From Acinetobacter puyangensis (GTDB taxonomy: Bacteria > Pseudomonadota > Gammaproteobacteria > Pseudomonadales > Moraxellaceae), in NCBI RefSeq assembly GCF_900096995.1, contig NZ_OANT01000001.1:806001-870000 (forward strand): a stretch of DNA of 64,000 nucleotides, written 5' to 3'. The position numbers and the translations under genes were made by a program. Positions 38,053 to 46,895 of this stretch are shown here, piece after piece (within the stretch, counting starts at the first letter, position 1; every line of letters starts with the position of its first letter). Below the pieces are notes generated by a model. The model searched no databases. It was given only the letters and a program-made list of their open reading frames with translations, and was not told where the DNA came from.

Positions 38053-38651
38053 ATTAATTCCTCTTGTTGTGCCAGACTGTTTTGCTCATATGTCCAGATA
38101 TCCACCAGAAAATCCGGATCATTTAAACTTAAATAATGCGGTATCTCTAAATGTTGATGGATCAGTTCATGTACCCGATCACCATTGAGTTCAAAACCTG
38201 AAATAGGGTGCCGCCAGTGACAGCATAAAAGGGTGCCCTGTGTCTGCTGCATACTGTTCTGAATTTTTTTAATTAGCAGAATTAATTCAGATTCAGTTAG
38301 ATAGTAAGCCATTTCACTGAGTACAATCAGATCAAATGGTTGGGTTGGATATTGCTCAGGCATTTGTTTTTGCAGTACTTGTACATGTTTAAAAAGTTTC
38401 AATCGATTGCTGGCAAGTTGAATGGCGGTGGTATTGGCATCAACACAGGTAAGTTGCTGACCATGAGCAGCCAGATATTGACTAAAAAAACCATTGGAAC
38501 AGCCAATTTCCAGAATATGCTGGTACATCGGCTTTAACAGTACAGCCAGACAAATTTGTCGTTTACGCTGTTCATACCAGCGCTGGGCATAGCCCCACGG
38601 ATCTGTATTATCATGATACAGGCGATCAAAATAAGCTAATTTATCCTGCAT
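38049..38651 (-). CDS. NodS-like SAM-dependent methyltransferase
   Basis: Class I methyltransferase of 200 residues resembling the NodS family, which N-methylates the deacetylated glucosamine of rhizobial Nod factors. Features seen: YFDRLYHDNTDPWGYAQRWYEQRKR at the N-terminus, the SAM motif ILEIGCSNGFFSQYLA and the FDLIVLSEMAYYL segment. ATG 38651 starts this conserved N-terminus. The gene overlaps the PIG-L gene by 11 bases. The NodS likeness is by pattern; the substrate is not known. Confidence 0.8.
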   Translation of the reverse strand: MQDKLAYFDRLYHDNTDPWGYAQRWYEQRKRQICLAVLLKPMYQHILEIGCSNGFFSQYLAAHGQQLTCVDANTTAIQLASNRLKLFKHVQVLQKQMPEQYPTQPFDLIVLSEMAYYLTESELILLIKKIQNSMQQTQGTLLCCHWRHPISGFELNGDRVHELIHQHLEIPHYLSLNDPDFLVDIWTYEQNSLAQQEELI

Positions 38652-39426
38652 AAAGATAGACCTCACGTGGCTGTAAAATACGTTCAATGGTGGAGGCTGA
38701 CAAAATAGGCGGTTGGTTTATGCTGCTATCTGCTTCGGTCTGGCTTTTAAAACACGCAATGGCCTGACGTTTTAATTCAAGTTGAGCAGGGGTAAGGATG
38801 AGTTGCCATGCCTGTTGCCAGTTAATGCGAGGATCATTTGGACTGGCCCAATGCCAAGCCCAGATCAATACCTGATAACAGGGTAGATGCTGTTGATTAG
38901 CAAAAGTTTGAACGACTTGTCCTGTGGTTTCATGATCAGGGTGGCCATCTTTTGCATAGGTACAAATGAGTAAATCCTCATTGCTGATCTGTGCCGTTAA
39001 AGCATCATAGAGCTGCTTTTGCTGCGCATGCACCTGACCATCTTCTAAATTCAATGCAATGCGCTGAACACGACCACCTAGACCCAGCACATTTAACGCA
39101 GCCAGTGATTCCTGCGGACGTATATGATTTAAGTGTTGTGTAGAATAGCGACTGGATTGTGGGTGGCTTTGCGTTCCATTGGTCACAGCGAGTAGAAGAA
39201 TCTCAAGATTGAATGCAGCAAGCTGTTGTAATAATCCTGCACAGCCTAGAATTTCATCATCGGGATGTGGGGCGACAATAACCACTCTTTTATATTCAGA
39301 TACCCATTGTGTAATATCAAGTTGGGGTAATTCAGACAGGTTTTTCCAGTCGAGCCAGCTTTGTTTATCCGTGCCATTACCATAAATAATCCGGTCATCG
39401 ACAATCTCATGTTTTATAGAGTCCAT
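38641..39426 (-). CDS. PIG-L family deacetylase
   Basis: Zinc-dependent N-acetylglucosamine-type deacetylase of the PIG-L/LmbE family, 261 residues. The catalytic metal motif is VIVAPHPDDEILG (about residue 52), with a later KDGHPDHETTGQ carrying the third ligand. Known members deacetylate GlcNAc-containing lipids, mycothiol precursors or antibiotics. Between an acyl-CoA dehydrogenase-like gene and a methyltransferase, it suggests processing of an amino sugar. It overlaps both neighbours by 11-13 bases. Confidence 0.88.
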   Translation of the reverse strand: MDSIKHEIVDDRIIYGNGTDKQSWLDWKNLSELPQLDITQWVSEYKRVVIVAPHPDDEILGCAGLLQQLAAFNLEILLLAVTNGTQSHPQSSRYSTQHLNHIRPQESLAALNVLGLGGRVQRIALNLEDGQVHAQQKQLYDALTAQISNEDLLICTYAKDGHPDHETTGQVVQTFANQQHLPCYQVLIWAWHWASPNDPRINWQQAWQLILTPAQLELKRQAIACFKSQTEADSSINQPPILSASTIERILQPREVYLYAG

Positions 39427-40400
39427 GTAGATGTCTCCTCTAAGGCAAGTTGACCGATACGTTCCAGATCGAAAGCAGCGTGACTCTGGCGAATAAAAAC
39501 CGGTAAGTCCGCAGCTAATCGGGCAAAAATGGCATTTTCACAATAAGGTTTTGCCCCTAAGGCTTGTCCGACTTGTTCGAGTACAATGAGTGCTGCAAGT
39601 TCGGTCTGAGCGCGTAAAATTCGGATTTTAAATTCGTGGTTTTCATCGGGGAATTGATCAATCTGTTGGGCAACATCTTTAAAATATTGTCGGGTCACCG
39701 CAAGTGTCTGACTGACTTTGCCCAAATACATCATGCGAAACGGATTAGATTTTTCCTGACAAGCCTGCTGTAGAAAGTCTGCTAAACGTACAGTTGCTCC
39801 ATACCAACAAGCCGCCACACCCGCAGCACCATGCCAGAAACCGGCTCGAGTTAAATATTGTTGCGGTTCTCCAACATTTTTTACCGCAGTATGTTGCAAG
39901 CTGATTTTTGCGGTTTGGGTCGCTTGCATTCCTATAGCATGCCAATCTTCATCATTAAAATTGATGGTGGATTGCTGCATGTCGAGAATACACAATTGTG
40001 ATTGATCATTCTGGTCCCGATAAGTCATTAAGCCATAATCGACCAGTGCTGCCGCAGAACACCATGGTTTTATTCCAGCACAATATCCATCATGATACCT
40101 GATCGGATTGGGACCACCTTCGGCTGCCCAGACGGCCCATAACTTATGGGGATCAACTTCATGTCCTAATTCATGCAGGATACTTAAGGCATCCAGATGG
40201 GACTCAAACCATTTTGCTAAGGTTAGGTCAGTGGCTGCAAGATTTGCCAGAATTTGCCAACGCTGGTAGGTTTGGCCACTGCCCGGCTGTGGAATCTTTG
40301 CTGAAAATAAAACCAGCTTTTTTAAGGTATTAGATAAATTTAAGGGGGAAAAACATTGTTCCTGCTCAAATTTCATTAAAATCGTTTTAAAATTTGTCAT
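39414..40400 (-). CDS. Acyl-CoA dehydrogenase-like protein
   Basis: First gene of the four-gene cluster, 328 residues. The central and C-terminal regions look like the acyl-CoA dehydrogenase fold (GYCAGIKPWCSAAALVDYGLM, AGFWHGAAGVAACWYGATVRL, RAQTELAALIVLEQVGQALG), but it is about 50-60 residues shorter than usual. I cannot place the catalytic glutamate with certainty, so it may be an atypical oxidase or dehydrogenase. GAGAG precedes the ATG. It may modify an acyl chain used by the cluster. Confidence 0.75.
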   Translation of the reverse strand: MTNFKTILMKFEQEQCFSPLNLSNTLKKLVLFSAKIPQPGSGQTYQRWQILANLAATDLTLAKWFESHLDALSILHELGHEVDPHKLWAVWAAEGGPNPIRYHDGYCAGIKPWCSAAALVDYGLMTYRDQNDQSQLCILDMQQSTINFNDEDWHAIGMQATQTAKISLQHTAVKNVGEPQQYLTRAGFWHGAAGVAACWYGATVRLADFLQQACQEKSNPFRMMYLGKVSQTLAVTRQYFKDVAQQIDQFPDENHEFKIRILRAQTELAALIVLEQVGQALGAKPYCENAIFARLAADLPVFIRQSHAAFDLERIGQLALEETSTWTL

Positions 40401-40877
40401 TTAAACTCTCATATTATTTTAGAATACATATTGTTAAGTCAAAAATATGATCTACACATATATTAATTTAATATTAACAATGTATGCCATATACTAAGTA
40501 AATAATTTTAGTGATAAATAGAGTGATTTGTAACTTAAATAACGAGATGTAATTTCTAAAAATAATTTTATACTATAGAAATTGAGTGAAGAATATTTAA
40601 ATTTTTTATCTTATTAACTCGAATAAAAATCAGAAATTGTACTGTAGAGAGGATATTTATACGCAATAATTACTTTAAAATAGTAAGTTGTTGTAAAGAA
40701 ATTAAACGGATTGGTAATTTGTCGGGTTTAGTATTTTGTTTTAAATCATGAGTTTGTGGTGGGTGGTAAAATATATTGGGTACATTATAAGATATTGAAA
40801 CATCTCTATGGTATTTTAATTCAGAAATCTACTTTAAATTAAAAATAACAGTTTAACTCTATTTTGTGAGGTTTTAT
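40401..40877. other. AT-rich intergenic region
   Basis: About 480 bases between divergent genes (the four-gene cluster and a small lipoprotein). It is over 70 percent A+T by eye. It must contain both promoters, but no open frame or clear operator was recognised. Confidence 0.5.
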
Positions 40878-41153
40878 ATGTTTAAAATTATTCCTATATT
40901 AAGTATTGGGTTGATCATGGGGTTGACTGCATGTCAGGATAGAAAAAATCATGATCCAGTCAATGAACCTGAAACGACTACTCCGCATACACTTCATGAG
41001 GAAAATAGCAACGATGCTGGCACACCGAATGTCCAAGCGCCAGTACATAATAGTGATGCGCCTCGTGCTGGTGAGGTGGCTGATGAAGTATCTCCGACAG
41101 CATTAGGTGATACCACAACAACTGGGACGACATCAACAAATTCGACCCCTTAA
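40878..41153 (+). CDS. Small lipoprotein with Thr-rich tail
   Basis: Predicted lipoprotein of 91 residues with a signal peptide ending in GLTAC (Cys about residue 19) and a low-complexity, polar tail of Asn, Asp, Pro and Thr. GTGAGG lies just upstream of ATG 40878. It is similar in build to the lipoprotein at 31604 but not in sequence. Function unknown. Confidence 0.75.
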   Translation: MFKIIPILSIGLIMGLTACQDRKNHDPVNEPETTTPHTLHEENSNDAGTPNVQAPVHNSDAPRAGEVADEVSPTALGDTTTTGTTSTNSTP

Positions 41154-41193
41154 AACAAGGCATATAGTTATAAGCTATAGATTTTGTTAAAAT

Positions 41194-41228
41194 AAAGCCA
41201 GCTTTTTATGATAAAGCTGGCTTTATTT
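41194..41228 (+). terminator. Terminator after the small lipoprotein
   Basis: AAAGCCAGCTTT and AAAGCTGGCTTT form a 12-base perfect stem with a seven-base loop, followed by TTTTT. Confidence 0.9.
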
Positions 41229-41422
41229 TTAAAATTATTTATATTGATAAAAATGGCTTGTTGAAAGAAATAATGTGGTAGGAATCTTGTCTATAGGCAT
41301 GTATTGTAATTAATGTGTAACAATGATGTTTTATTTTAAATAATAATTACAAAAATACTAACATTTAATTACTTAAAGTCATTCATACTCCATTTTGACT
41401 TTATAATTCTAGGGTTAAGAAA

Positions 41423-41851
41423 ATGCCACAATATTTAAGAGTAGCAGAAAAAGTTTATAAAAAACTTGAAAAAAACAAGGGGTTTATAGGTGAAACTCAT
41501 ACAGATCTCAATACATTAATGATTGAGATCAGAAATGAAATTAAAGGTAGCGAATTAAAACTCTTATACAATCGTATTGACTTCGATACATTGATAATGA
41601 GTGGATCGCAAAGTCAAATTAAACTGGATTTAAGCTTGATCCCAAAATTTAAAAATTCCCAGGAATTTATTTTATGGTTGGCAGGATTTGTAGAGAAAAT
41701 TACTACCGGGGGAACGCGCAGATTACCGCCTCTAGTGGTGACCGAGAATAAATTGCCAGATCAGGTAAATCAAGACTTAATATCTGCTTCTCCATCGATA
41801 AATCATGCAGAGAAAATAGTCGAGTATTTTGTCAACGGGAAAACGACTTAA
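41423..41851 (+). CDS. Hypothetical protein, 142 residues
   Basis: I do not recognise this protein. It is small, basic at the N-terminus (RVAEKVYKKLEKNKGF), soluble-looking and without cysteine. A possible helical region (RNEIKGSELKLLYNRIDF) is followed by a basic turn GGTRRLPPLVV. The upstream AGGGTTAAGAAA gives a fair ribosome site. It converges with the DUF421 gene. Confidence 0.6.
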   Translation: MPQYLRVAEKVYKKLEKNKGFIGETHTDLNTLMIEIRNEIKGSELKLLYNRIDFDTLIMSGSQSQIKLDLSLIPKFKNSQEFILWLAGFVEKITTGGTRRLPPLVVTENKLPDQVNQDLISASPSINHAEKIVEYFVNGKTT

Positions 41852-41865
41852 TCTGTTTTATTCTA

Positions 41866-41891
41866 CATGTCTAGCTCAATATCTAGGCATG
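41866..41891. terminator. Weak convergent hairpin
   Basis: CATGTCTAG and CTAGGCATG pair with one G-T wobble around an eight-base loop, overlapping the DUF421 stop. There is no T-run, so it may or may not terminate. Confidence 0.35.
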
Positions 41892-42557
41892 TGGACAATT
41901 AAATGATTTTGCCCATTGTGCATGATCACAGCGTGAACAAACCTGATCAAGTTGCTGCAAATACTGAGTCATTCCACAGTACATACAGGAATAAAATAAT
42001 TCTTTTTCATAATCTGTTGCGACAAAATAAGATTTAGGAAATAAAGGCAATCCCCAACGAGTATCTTCAGGGGAATAAAAAAGAATACTTAAACATCCAT
42101 CTGTCTCTAATAACGCATATTTTACTTGCCCTAAATGTTCGGTATGTTGTTGGCGCATTTCCGCAAAAAACTCATCATGAGAATATTTTTCTTTTTTGAC
42201 ATCTGAGATCACTAACATACCATTTTCTACAATATATAAAGGTTCACCTTCTAACAATTTTTCTATTCTTTTATTTTTCATCATCAGCCATGTGGTCATA
42301 CGATATAATATAATAATGCTGCACATGACTAAAAAGGCTTGAATAATCGGAACATCTTTCACAAACATTGGATCGCCAGCCGCAGAACCTAAGCATAAAA
42401 TAATAGCAAGTTCAAATATAGAAAGTTGCCTGATGCCTCGTTTTCCCGAAATACGTAGGAATATAAGCACAAGAATAAACATGACTGTACATCGGATGAG
42501 TATTTCCAGCATAAAATCAAAAGAAGTATCGTAAATAAATATTTTAAAAAGATCCAT
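41883..42557 (-). CDS. DUF421 (YetF-like) membrane protein
   Basis: Membrane protein of 224 residues with three N-terminal helices (about 15-35, 45-60, 68-88) and a C-terminal DUF421 cytoplasmic domain. The family core RISGKRGIRQLSIFELAII is present. The last 40 residues carry CMYCGMT and CSRCDHA, a likely zinc ribbon that most DUF421 proteins lack. Function unknown; members are often stress-linked. Confidence 0.83.
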   Translation of the reverse strand: MDLFKIFIYDTSFDFMLEILIRCTVMFILVLIFLRISGKRGIRQLSIFELAIILCLGSAAGDPMFVKDVPIIQAFLVMCSIIILYRMTTWLMMKNKRIEKLLEGEPLYIVENGMLVISDVKKEKYSHDEFFAEMRQQHTEHLGQVKYALLETDGCLSILFYSPEDTRWGLPLFPKSYFVATDYEKELFYSCMYCGMTQYLQQLDQVCSRCDHAQWAKSFNCPHA

Positions 42558-42765
42558 TTTAATAATTACTCAATTTTGTATTGGACTAGCATAAATAAAT
42601 ATTATAAAAAAATAAAGATTTAACCTTTAATTTTAGGATTAGACCTAAAAAAGAAATTTAATTTTTAAGTATTTTATACGATATTTTTAGCTTGATTATA
42701 TGCTATAGCGCTAATTAAGGACTCGAGATGAAACTATTGGCCTGTTCATAACCTAATTAATTCTG
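42558..42765. other. Intergenic region downstream of the broken small gene
   Basis: About 200 AT-rich bases between the DUF421 start and the end of the frameshifted small gene. It should hold the DUF421 promoter. Nothing else was recognised. Confidence 0.45.
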
Positions 42766-42952
42766 TTACAGATCACGCTGATTTAATTTTTCTGTTTTAT
42801 CATCTCCTTGAGTCGATTGTTGATCATTTTGTTGTGGTTGATGACCAGAATGATCTGGACTACAGGGTTCTTCACCCTGTTGATTTGGAATAGGTTTTTT
42901 GTTAATTTTGATTTGAATTACTCATCATATTACCACATTGTTCTTCAAACAT
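42766..42952 (-). pseudogene. Small Gln/Asn/Pro-rich gene with one frameshift
   Basis: On the minus strand an ATG at 42952 reads MFEEQCGNMMSNSNQN and then stops. Dropping one base near 42904 lets it continue as NKKPIPNQQGEEPCSPDH and on to DKTEKLNQRDL, ending with TAA at 42766-42768. The two halves have the same hydrophilic Gln/Asn/Asp-rich character and join smoothly, so this is probably a 61-residue gene with a 1-base insertion next to a run of six As, or a sequencing error there. No family recognised. Confidence 0.55.
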
Positions 42953-43233
42953 GTTTAGTCTCACTTAATCTATTTCAATTTTATTCAGTTATTTTTAAAA
43001 AAAGTTATCAATATAGTGTTTTAAATTTAATTTTATGATGAGTCAAATTATAATTTTACTTTATAATGATTCTAAATGTTTCATTGTAAAATATTGGCTT
43101 TATAATCAATTGAAAGTTAGATTGTTTACATTTGAATGTAATTTTGGATACTTAACTTTACAAAGTTATCCTATAAAATAAATTAGTACATTTAATATAA
43201 ATAACTTAAATATGAACTTATAAGGAAGTTAAA
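42953..43233. other. AT-rich upstream region of the iron redox gene
   Basis: About 280 AT-rich bases. Promoters for the small minus-strand gene and the rightward redox-katE pair should lie here. No operator was recognised. AAGGAAG at 43221-43227 is the ribosome site of the gene at 43234. Confidence 0.45.
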
Positions 43234-44637
43234 ATGCCAACAATTGCAAAAGAAAGATTATTAAAACTATTACGGGAAGTGCCTGAAAATTACTATGAAT
43301 TGGTTAATTTTTTTCTTGATGGAGATATTTCGATTGAAGATAAAAATATAAAATCGAAAAGTTTTCTGCTGCGAGAACTTGATAAAGTTAATATGAAAAA
43401 TTTACAATTCCCTTCATTGGATCAATTAAGAACGTGGTTTGAACAAGAAAATAAAGTAACTCGTGAAGCATATCAAAATTATCTTGGTATGCGTAAAGAT
43501 GGTGGAAAAAGACAATATTTTACCAATACAGGGCAGGCATTTGAGTTTTTAACCAAAATTGCACCGCTTAAACAGGTCGATGGTGCATGGTTATATAGTG
43601 CAGTTAATTACTGGAATAATGAAGATTTACATGATTTGATTTTGATTTATCTTGAAGAACTAGGGACAGGGAAAGCGACCGCCAACCACGTATGTTTATA
43701 TCATCATCTTTTAAAATGTTTGGGCCTTGATGAGTGGAACTTATATCTTGAAGATGAATATTATCAACAGGCTGCGATACAGCTGGCTTTAGGTTACGCA
43801 CCTGCGGAATTTTTACCAGAAATTATGGGATATAATCTTGAATATGAGCAGCTACCACTACACTTATTAATTACCAATTTTGAACTTGCCGAATTGGGAA
43901 TTGATTCATCTTATTTTAACCTGCATATTACCATTGATAATTTGGATAATGGTCATGCGGATCGTTCCATTAAAATGGTTGAGAAATTTGCTTCTAAATA
44001 TGAAGATCAGGAAAGTTTTTATCAAAAGCTCAAGCAGGGTTATGCACTCAATCAATTGGGAATTGGCAGTACTCAAATTATTCGTGAGTTGAATCTGAAT
44101 AATTTTGTGCATAAAATTTTAAAGAAAAAAGCCGTGACCGGATCACTTATTCATAATAATAAATGTATTTTTCATTATAAGACTGTGAACGAATGGCTTT
44201 CCAGCCCAGAGCAAGTCGAATTATTTATTGAATATTTAGCCGAATCAGAATGGATCAAATTTGGTAGTGATCCGGAAGAAAGTCGTTTCTGGAGATTAAT
44301 CCATAGCGAAAGTGGACGCATGTTCGGAGTATTTAATCTAGCAGAAAGACAAATTATTTATGATTGGATTCGAGGGGATTTTCCTTCCAGATTTAGAACG
44401 CTTTCTCACCAGCACACAGCTCACCATTTACACGAAATGAGTACATTCAGTTTTGATTATTTTTCACAGTTAGAGCATGACAAGAGACAATCAATTATTA
44501 ATCATTCACCCGATATTTCATGCAAGATGGCGCAATTGATTCCTTATCTTGCGCCACATGCACATCATCAAAAGATGGGTTTATGGAGTGCCCAGGTTTA
44601 TACCACATTACTCTTTCCACACTTAATCCAGCTTTAA
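43234..44637 (+). CDS. Iron-containing redox enzyme, haem-oxygenase-like fold
   Basis: Predicted non-haem di-iron or iron oxidase of the haem-oxygenase-like superfamily, 467 residues. Candidate metal ligands lie in the EELGTGKATANHVCLYHHLL segment (about residues 140-160) and in the later FELAELGIDSS helix. The C-terminal half (about residue 300 onward) is a separate region ending in a His-rich stretch (HQHTAHHLHEM and PHAHHQKMGLW). It lies 41 bases before katE and is probably co-transcribed with it. The substrate is unknown; the family is diverse. Confidence 0.7.
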   Translation: MPTIAKERLLKLLREVPENYYELVNFFLDGDISIEDKNIKSKSFLLRELDKVNMKNLQFPSLDQLRTWFEQENKVTREAYQNYLGMRKDGGKRQYFTNTGQAFEFLTKIAPLKQVDGAWLYSAVNYWNNEDLHDLILIYLEELGTGKATANHVCLYHHLLKCLGLDEWNLYLEDEYYQQAAIQLALGYAPAEFLPEIMGYNLEYEQLPLHLLITNFELAELGIDSSYFNLHITIDNLDNGHADRSIKMVEKFASKYEDQESFYQKLKQGYALNQLGIGSTQIIRELNLNNFVHKILKKKAVTGSLIHNNKCIFHYKTVNEWLSSPEQVELFIEYLAESEWIKFGSDPEESRFWRLIHSESGRMFGVFNLAERQIIYDWIRGDFPSRFRTLSHQHTAHHLHEMSTFSFDYFSQLEHDKRQSIINHSPDISCKMAQLIPYLAPHAHHQKMGLWSAQVYTTLLFPHLIQL

Positions 44638-44678
44638 ATCTGAATTTTTAACGTATAGCCAATTATGAAGGTAGCCAT

Positions 44679-46811
44679 ATGAGTAAGCATCAGTCAAAAC
44701 AGAACAATGCAAGTGAAGTCGCTGGAACAGATTCTCCGGATAAAGAAAACCATAGTCTGAAATCGGATCAGTTAGATCAATTTCGTAGTGATGCTTCGCA
44801 TCAGGCATTGACCACCAATCAAGGCGTCAAGATTTCTGATAATCAAAATAGTTTAAGGGCGGGTACACGTGGGTCAACTTTACTTGAGGATTTTATTCTA
44901 AGAGAAAAAATTACTCATTTTGACCATGAGCGTATTCCGGAACGCATCGTACATGCGCGTGGTGTCGGGGCACATGGATATTTCCAAGCCTATGCGGGCA
45001 ATGAAAAATTTACCAAAGCTGGATTCCTAACTGATCCAGATATTCAAACACCGGTTTTTGTCCGTATTTCAACTGTACAGGGACCACGTGGTTCTGCTGA
45101 TACAGTACGAGATATCCGTGGTTTTGCCATTAAATTCTATACACAGGAAGGAAGTTTTGATCTGGTCGGAAATAATGCACCGGTATTTTTTATACAGGAC
45201 GGTATTAAATTTCCCGATTTTGTGCATGCGGTAAAACCGGAACCACATACTGAAGTGCCTACTGGTGCTTCAGCACATGATACTTTCTGGGATTTCGTTT
45301 CTTTGGTACCGGAATCTGCGCATGCAGTGATGTGGGCGATGTCGGATCGTGCGATTCCACGAAATTTGCGTTCGATCCAGGGTTTTGGGGTACATACCTT
45401 TCGTTTGATTGATGCACAGGGCAAAGGTCGTTTTGTAAAATTCCATTGGACGCCAAAACAGGGATTAGCTGCTTTGGTCTGGGATGAGGCACAAAAACTG
45501 GCAGGAAAAGATCCGGACTTCCATAGACGAGATCTGTATGAAGCGATTGAAAATGGCTTTTATCCGGAATGGGAACTCGGTATACAAATTGTCGAAGAAG
45601 AAAACGAAATGGATTTTGATTTTGACATTCTTGATCCGACCAAAATCATTCCGGAAGAATTGGTGCCTGTGATTCCCATCGGCAAATTTGTACTGAATCG
45701 TAACGTCGATAATTTCTTTGCTGAAACTGAACAGATTGCATTTTGTCCAGGACATATCGTTCCGGGTATCGATTTTAGTAATGATCCTTTACTCCAGGCG
45801 CGTTTATTTTCCTATACAGATACGCAAATCAGTCGATTGGGCGGACCTAATTTTCATCAACTTCCAATCAATAAAGCGGTATGTCCATTTCATAATCAGC
45901 AACGGGATGCCATACATCAAACTACTATTCACAAAGGACAAGCATCTTATCAACCAAATTCGATTGATAATAACTGGCCGGTTGAAACTCCACCAGCCGA
46001 AAAAAATGGCGGTTTTGAAAGTTATCAGGAGCGCATTGATGGTCATAAAATTCGCCAGAGAAGTGAATCTTTTGCCGATCATTTTTCTCAGGCACGTTTG
46101 TATTATCAAAGTCTAGCGCCACATGAACAAAGCCATGTTGTCGATGCCTATACTTTTGAATTGAGCAAAGTGCAGCGTCAACATATTCGGGAAAGAGAAG
46201 TGCAGGAGGTTTTGGCGCAGATTGATCTGGATTTGGCTAAACAGGTTGGGGATAATCTGGGAATTGAAGTTGAGACTGACCAGACTTTGCCTAAAGTTGC
46301 AGAAAAATCTAAAAAACTTTCCATGCTGGCGTTTATACCGGAAGATATTGTCGCCAGAAAAATTGCGGTATTGGTTCATGATGGTGTAAATCCCGACAAT
46401 ATTGCAGCGATTAAAGACTGGGCAGCACAGGAGCATGCCGTCGCCCATGTATTAACACCTTTACCTGCACCAGTAAAAGATGTAAACGGGCAACTGGTTG
46501 CGTCAGATGGGATGCAAAAGGCTGAGCCTTCGATTACCTATGATGCTGTTATCGTTGTGGATGGTGATAATCTGGATAAAGTGCAAAAAGATGGGGTTGC
46601 CAAGCATTATATTCTTGAAGCCTATAAACATCTTAAGCCGATTGTTTTACTGGGTGATAAATCTGGCTTAACTGAAATTTTGGATTTAGAGGTGGATGAA
46701 GGCGTATTGAGTGCGGATAAATTTACTGCTGTTAAAAAGGAATTAACAGAGCGTATTCGTCATCATCGTGTCTGGTCAAGAGAGGAAGTGGTTAAAAGTA
46801 TTCCGGCTTAA
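44679..46811 (+). CDS. katE: KatE, large-subunit catalase (HPII type)
   Basis: Monofunctional haem catalase that removes hydrogen peroxide, 710 residues. Catalytic His is in RIVHARGVGAHGYFQ (about residue 95), Asn in VGNNAPVFF, and the proximal Tyr in LFSYTDTQISRLG. The extra C-terminal flavodoxin/DJ-1-like domain of large catalases starts near residue 570 (MLAFIPEDIVARKIAVLVHDG). AAGG lies just before the ATG. It follows the iron redox gene and ends in a bidirectional terminator. Confidence 0.96.
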   Translation: MSKHQSKQNNASEVAGTDSPDKENHSLKSDQLDQFRSDASHQALTTNQGVKISDNQNSLRAGTRGSTLLEDFILREKITHFDHERIPERIVHARGVGAHGYFQAYAGNEKFTKAGFLTDPDIQTPVFVRISTVQGPRGSADTVRDIRGFAIKFYTQEGSFDLVGNNAPVFFIQDGIKFPDFVHAVKPEPHTEVPTGASAHDTFWDFVSLVPESAHAVMWAMSDRAIPRNLRSIQGFGVHTFRLIDAQGKGRFVKFHWTPKQGLAALVWDEAQKLAGKDPDFHRRDLYEAIENGFYPEWELGIQIVEEENEMDFDFDILDPTKIIPEELVPVIPIGKFVLNRNVDNFFAETEQIAFCPGHIVPGIDFSNDPLLQARLFSYTDTQISRLGGPNFHQLPINKAVCPFHNQQRDAIHQTTIHKGQASYQPNSIDNNWPVETPPAEKNGGFESYQERIDGHKIRQRSESFADHFSQARLYYQSLAPHEQSHVVDAYTFELSKVQRQHIREREVQEVLAQIDLDLAKQVGDNLGIEVETDQTLPKVAEKSKKLSMLAFIPEDIVARKIAVLVHDGVNPDNIAAIKDWAAQEHAVAHVLTPLPAPVKDVNGQLVASDGMQKAEPSITYDAVIVVDGDNLDKVQKDGVAKHYILEAYKHLKPIVLLGDKSGLTEILDLEVDEGVLSADKFTAVKKELTERIRHHRVWSREEVVKSIPA

Positions 46812-46830
46812 ATAAATTTTATCATTTAAT

Positions 46831-46866
46831 AAAAATACCCTGAAAATTAATTTTCAGGGTATTTTC
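46831..46866. terminator. Bidirectional terminator after katE
   Basis: AATACCCTGAAAATT and AATTTTCAGGGTATT form a 15-base perfect stem with almost no loop, flanked by A and T runs on both sides, between convergent genes. Confidence 0.9.
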
Positions 46867-46895
46867 TCTATCTTTAATCTCGAATTGATCTGTAT

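Noticed and set aside
42808..43038. Plus-strand frame with a hydrophobic start (MSRLLIILLWLMTR)
   Set aside because: It has no ribosome site, lies antisense to the Gln/Asn-rich small gene, and ends in random-looking AT-rich sequence.
45137..46122. Several open frames over 60 codons inside katE on both strands
   Set aside because: They overlap a complete, clearly conserved catalase frame and have no ribosome sites or recognisable motifs.
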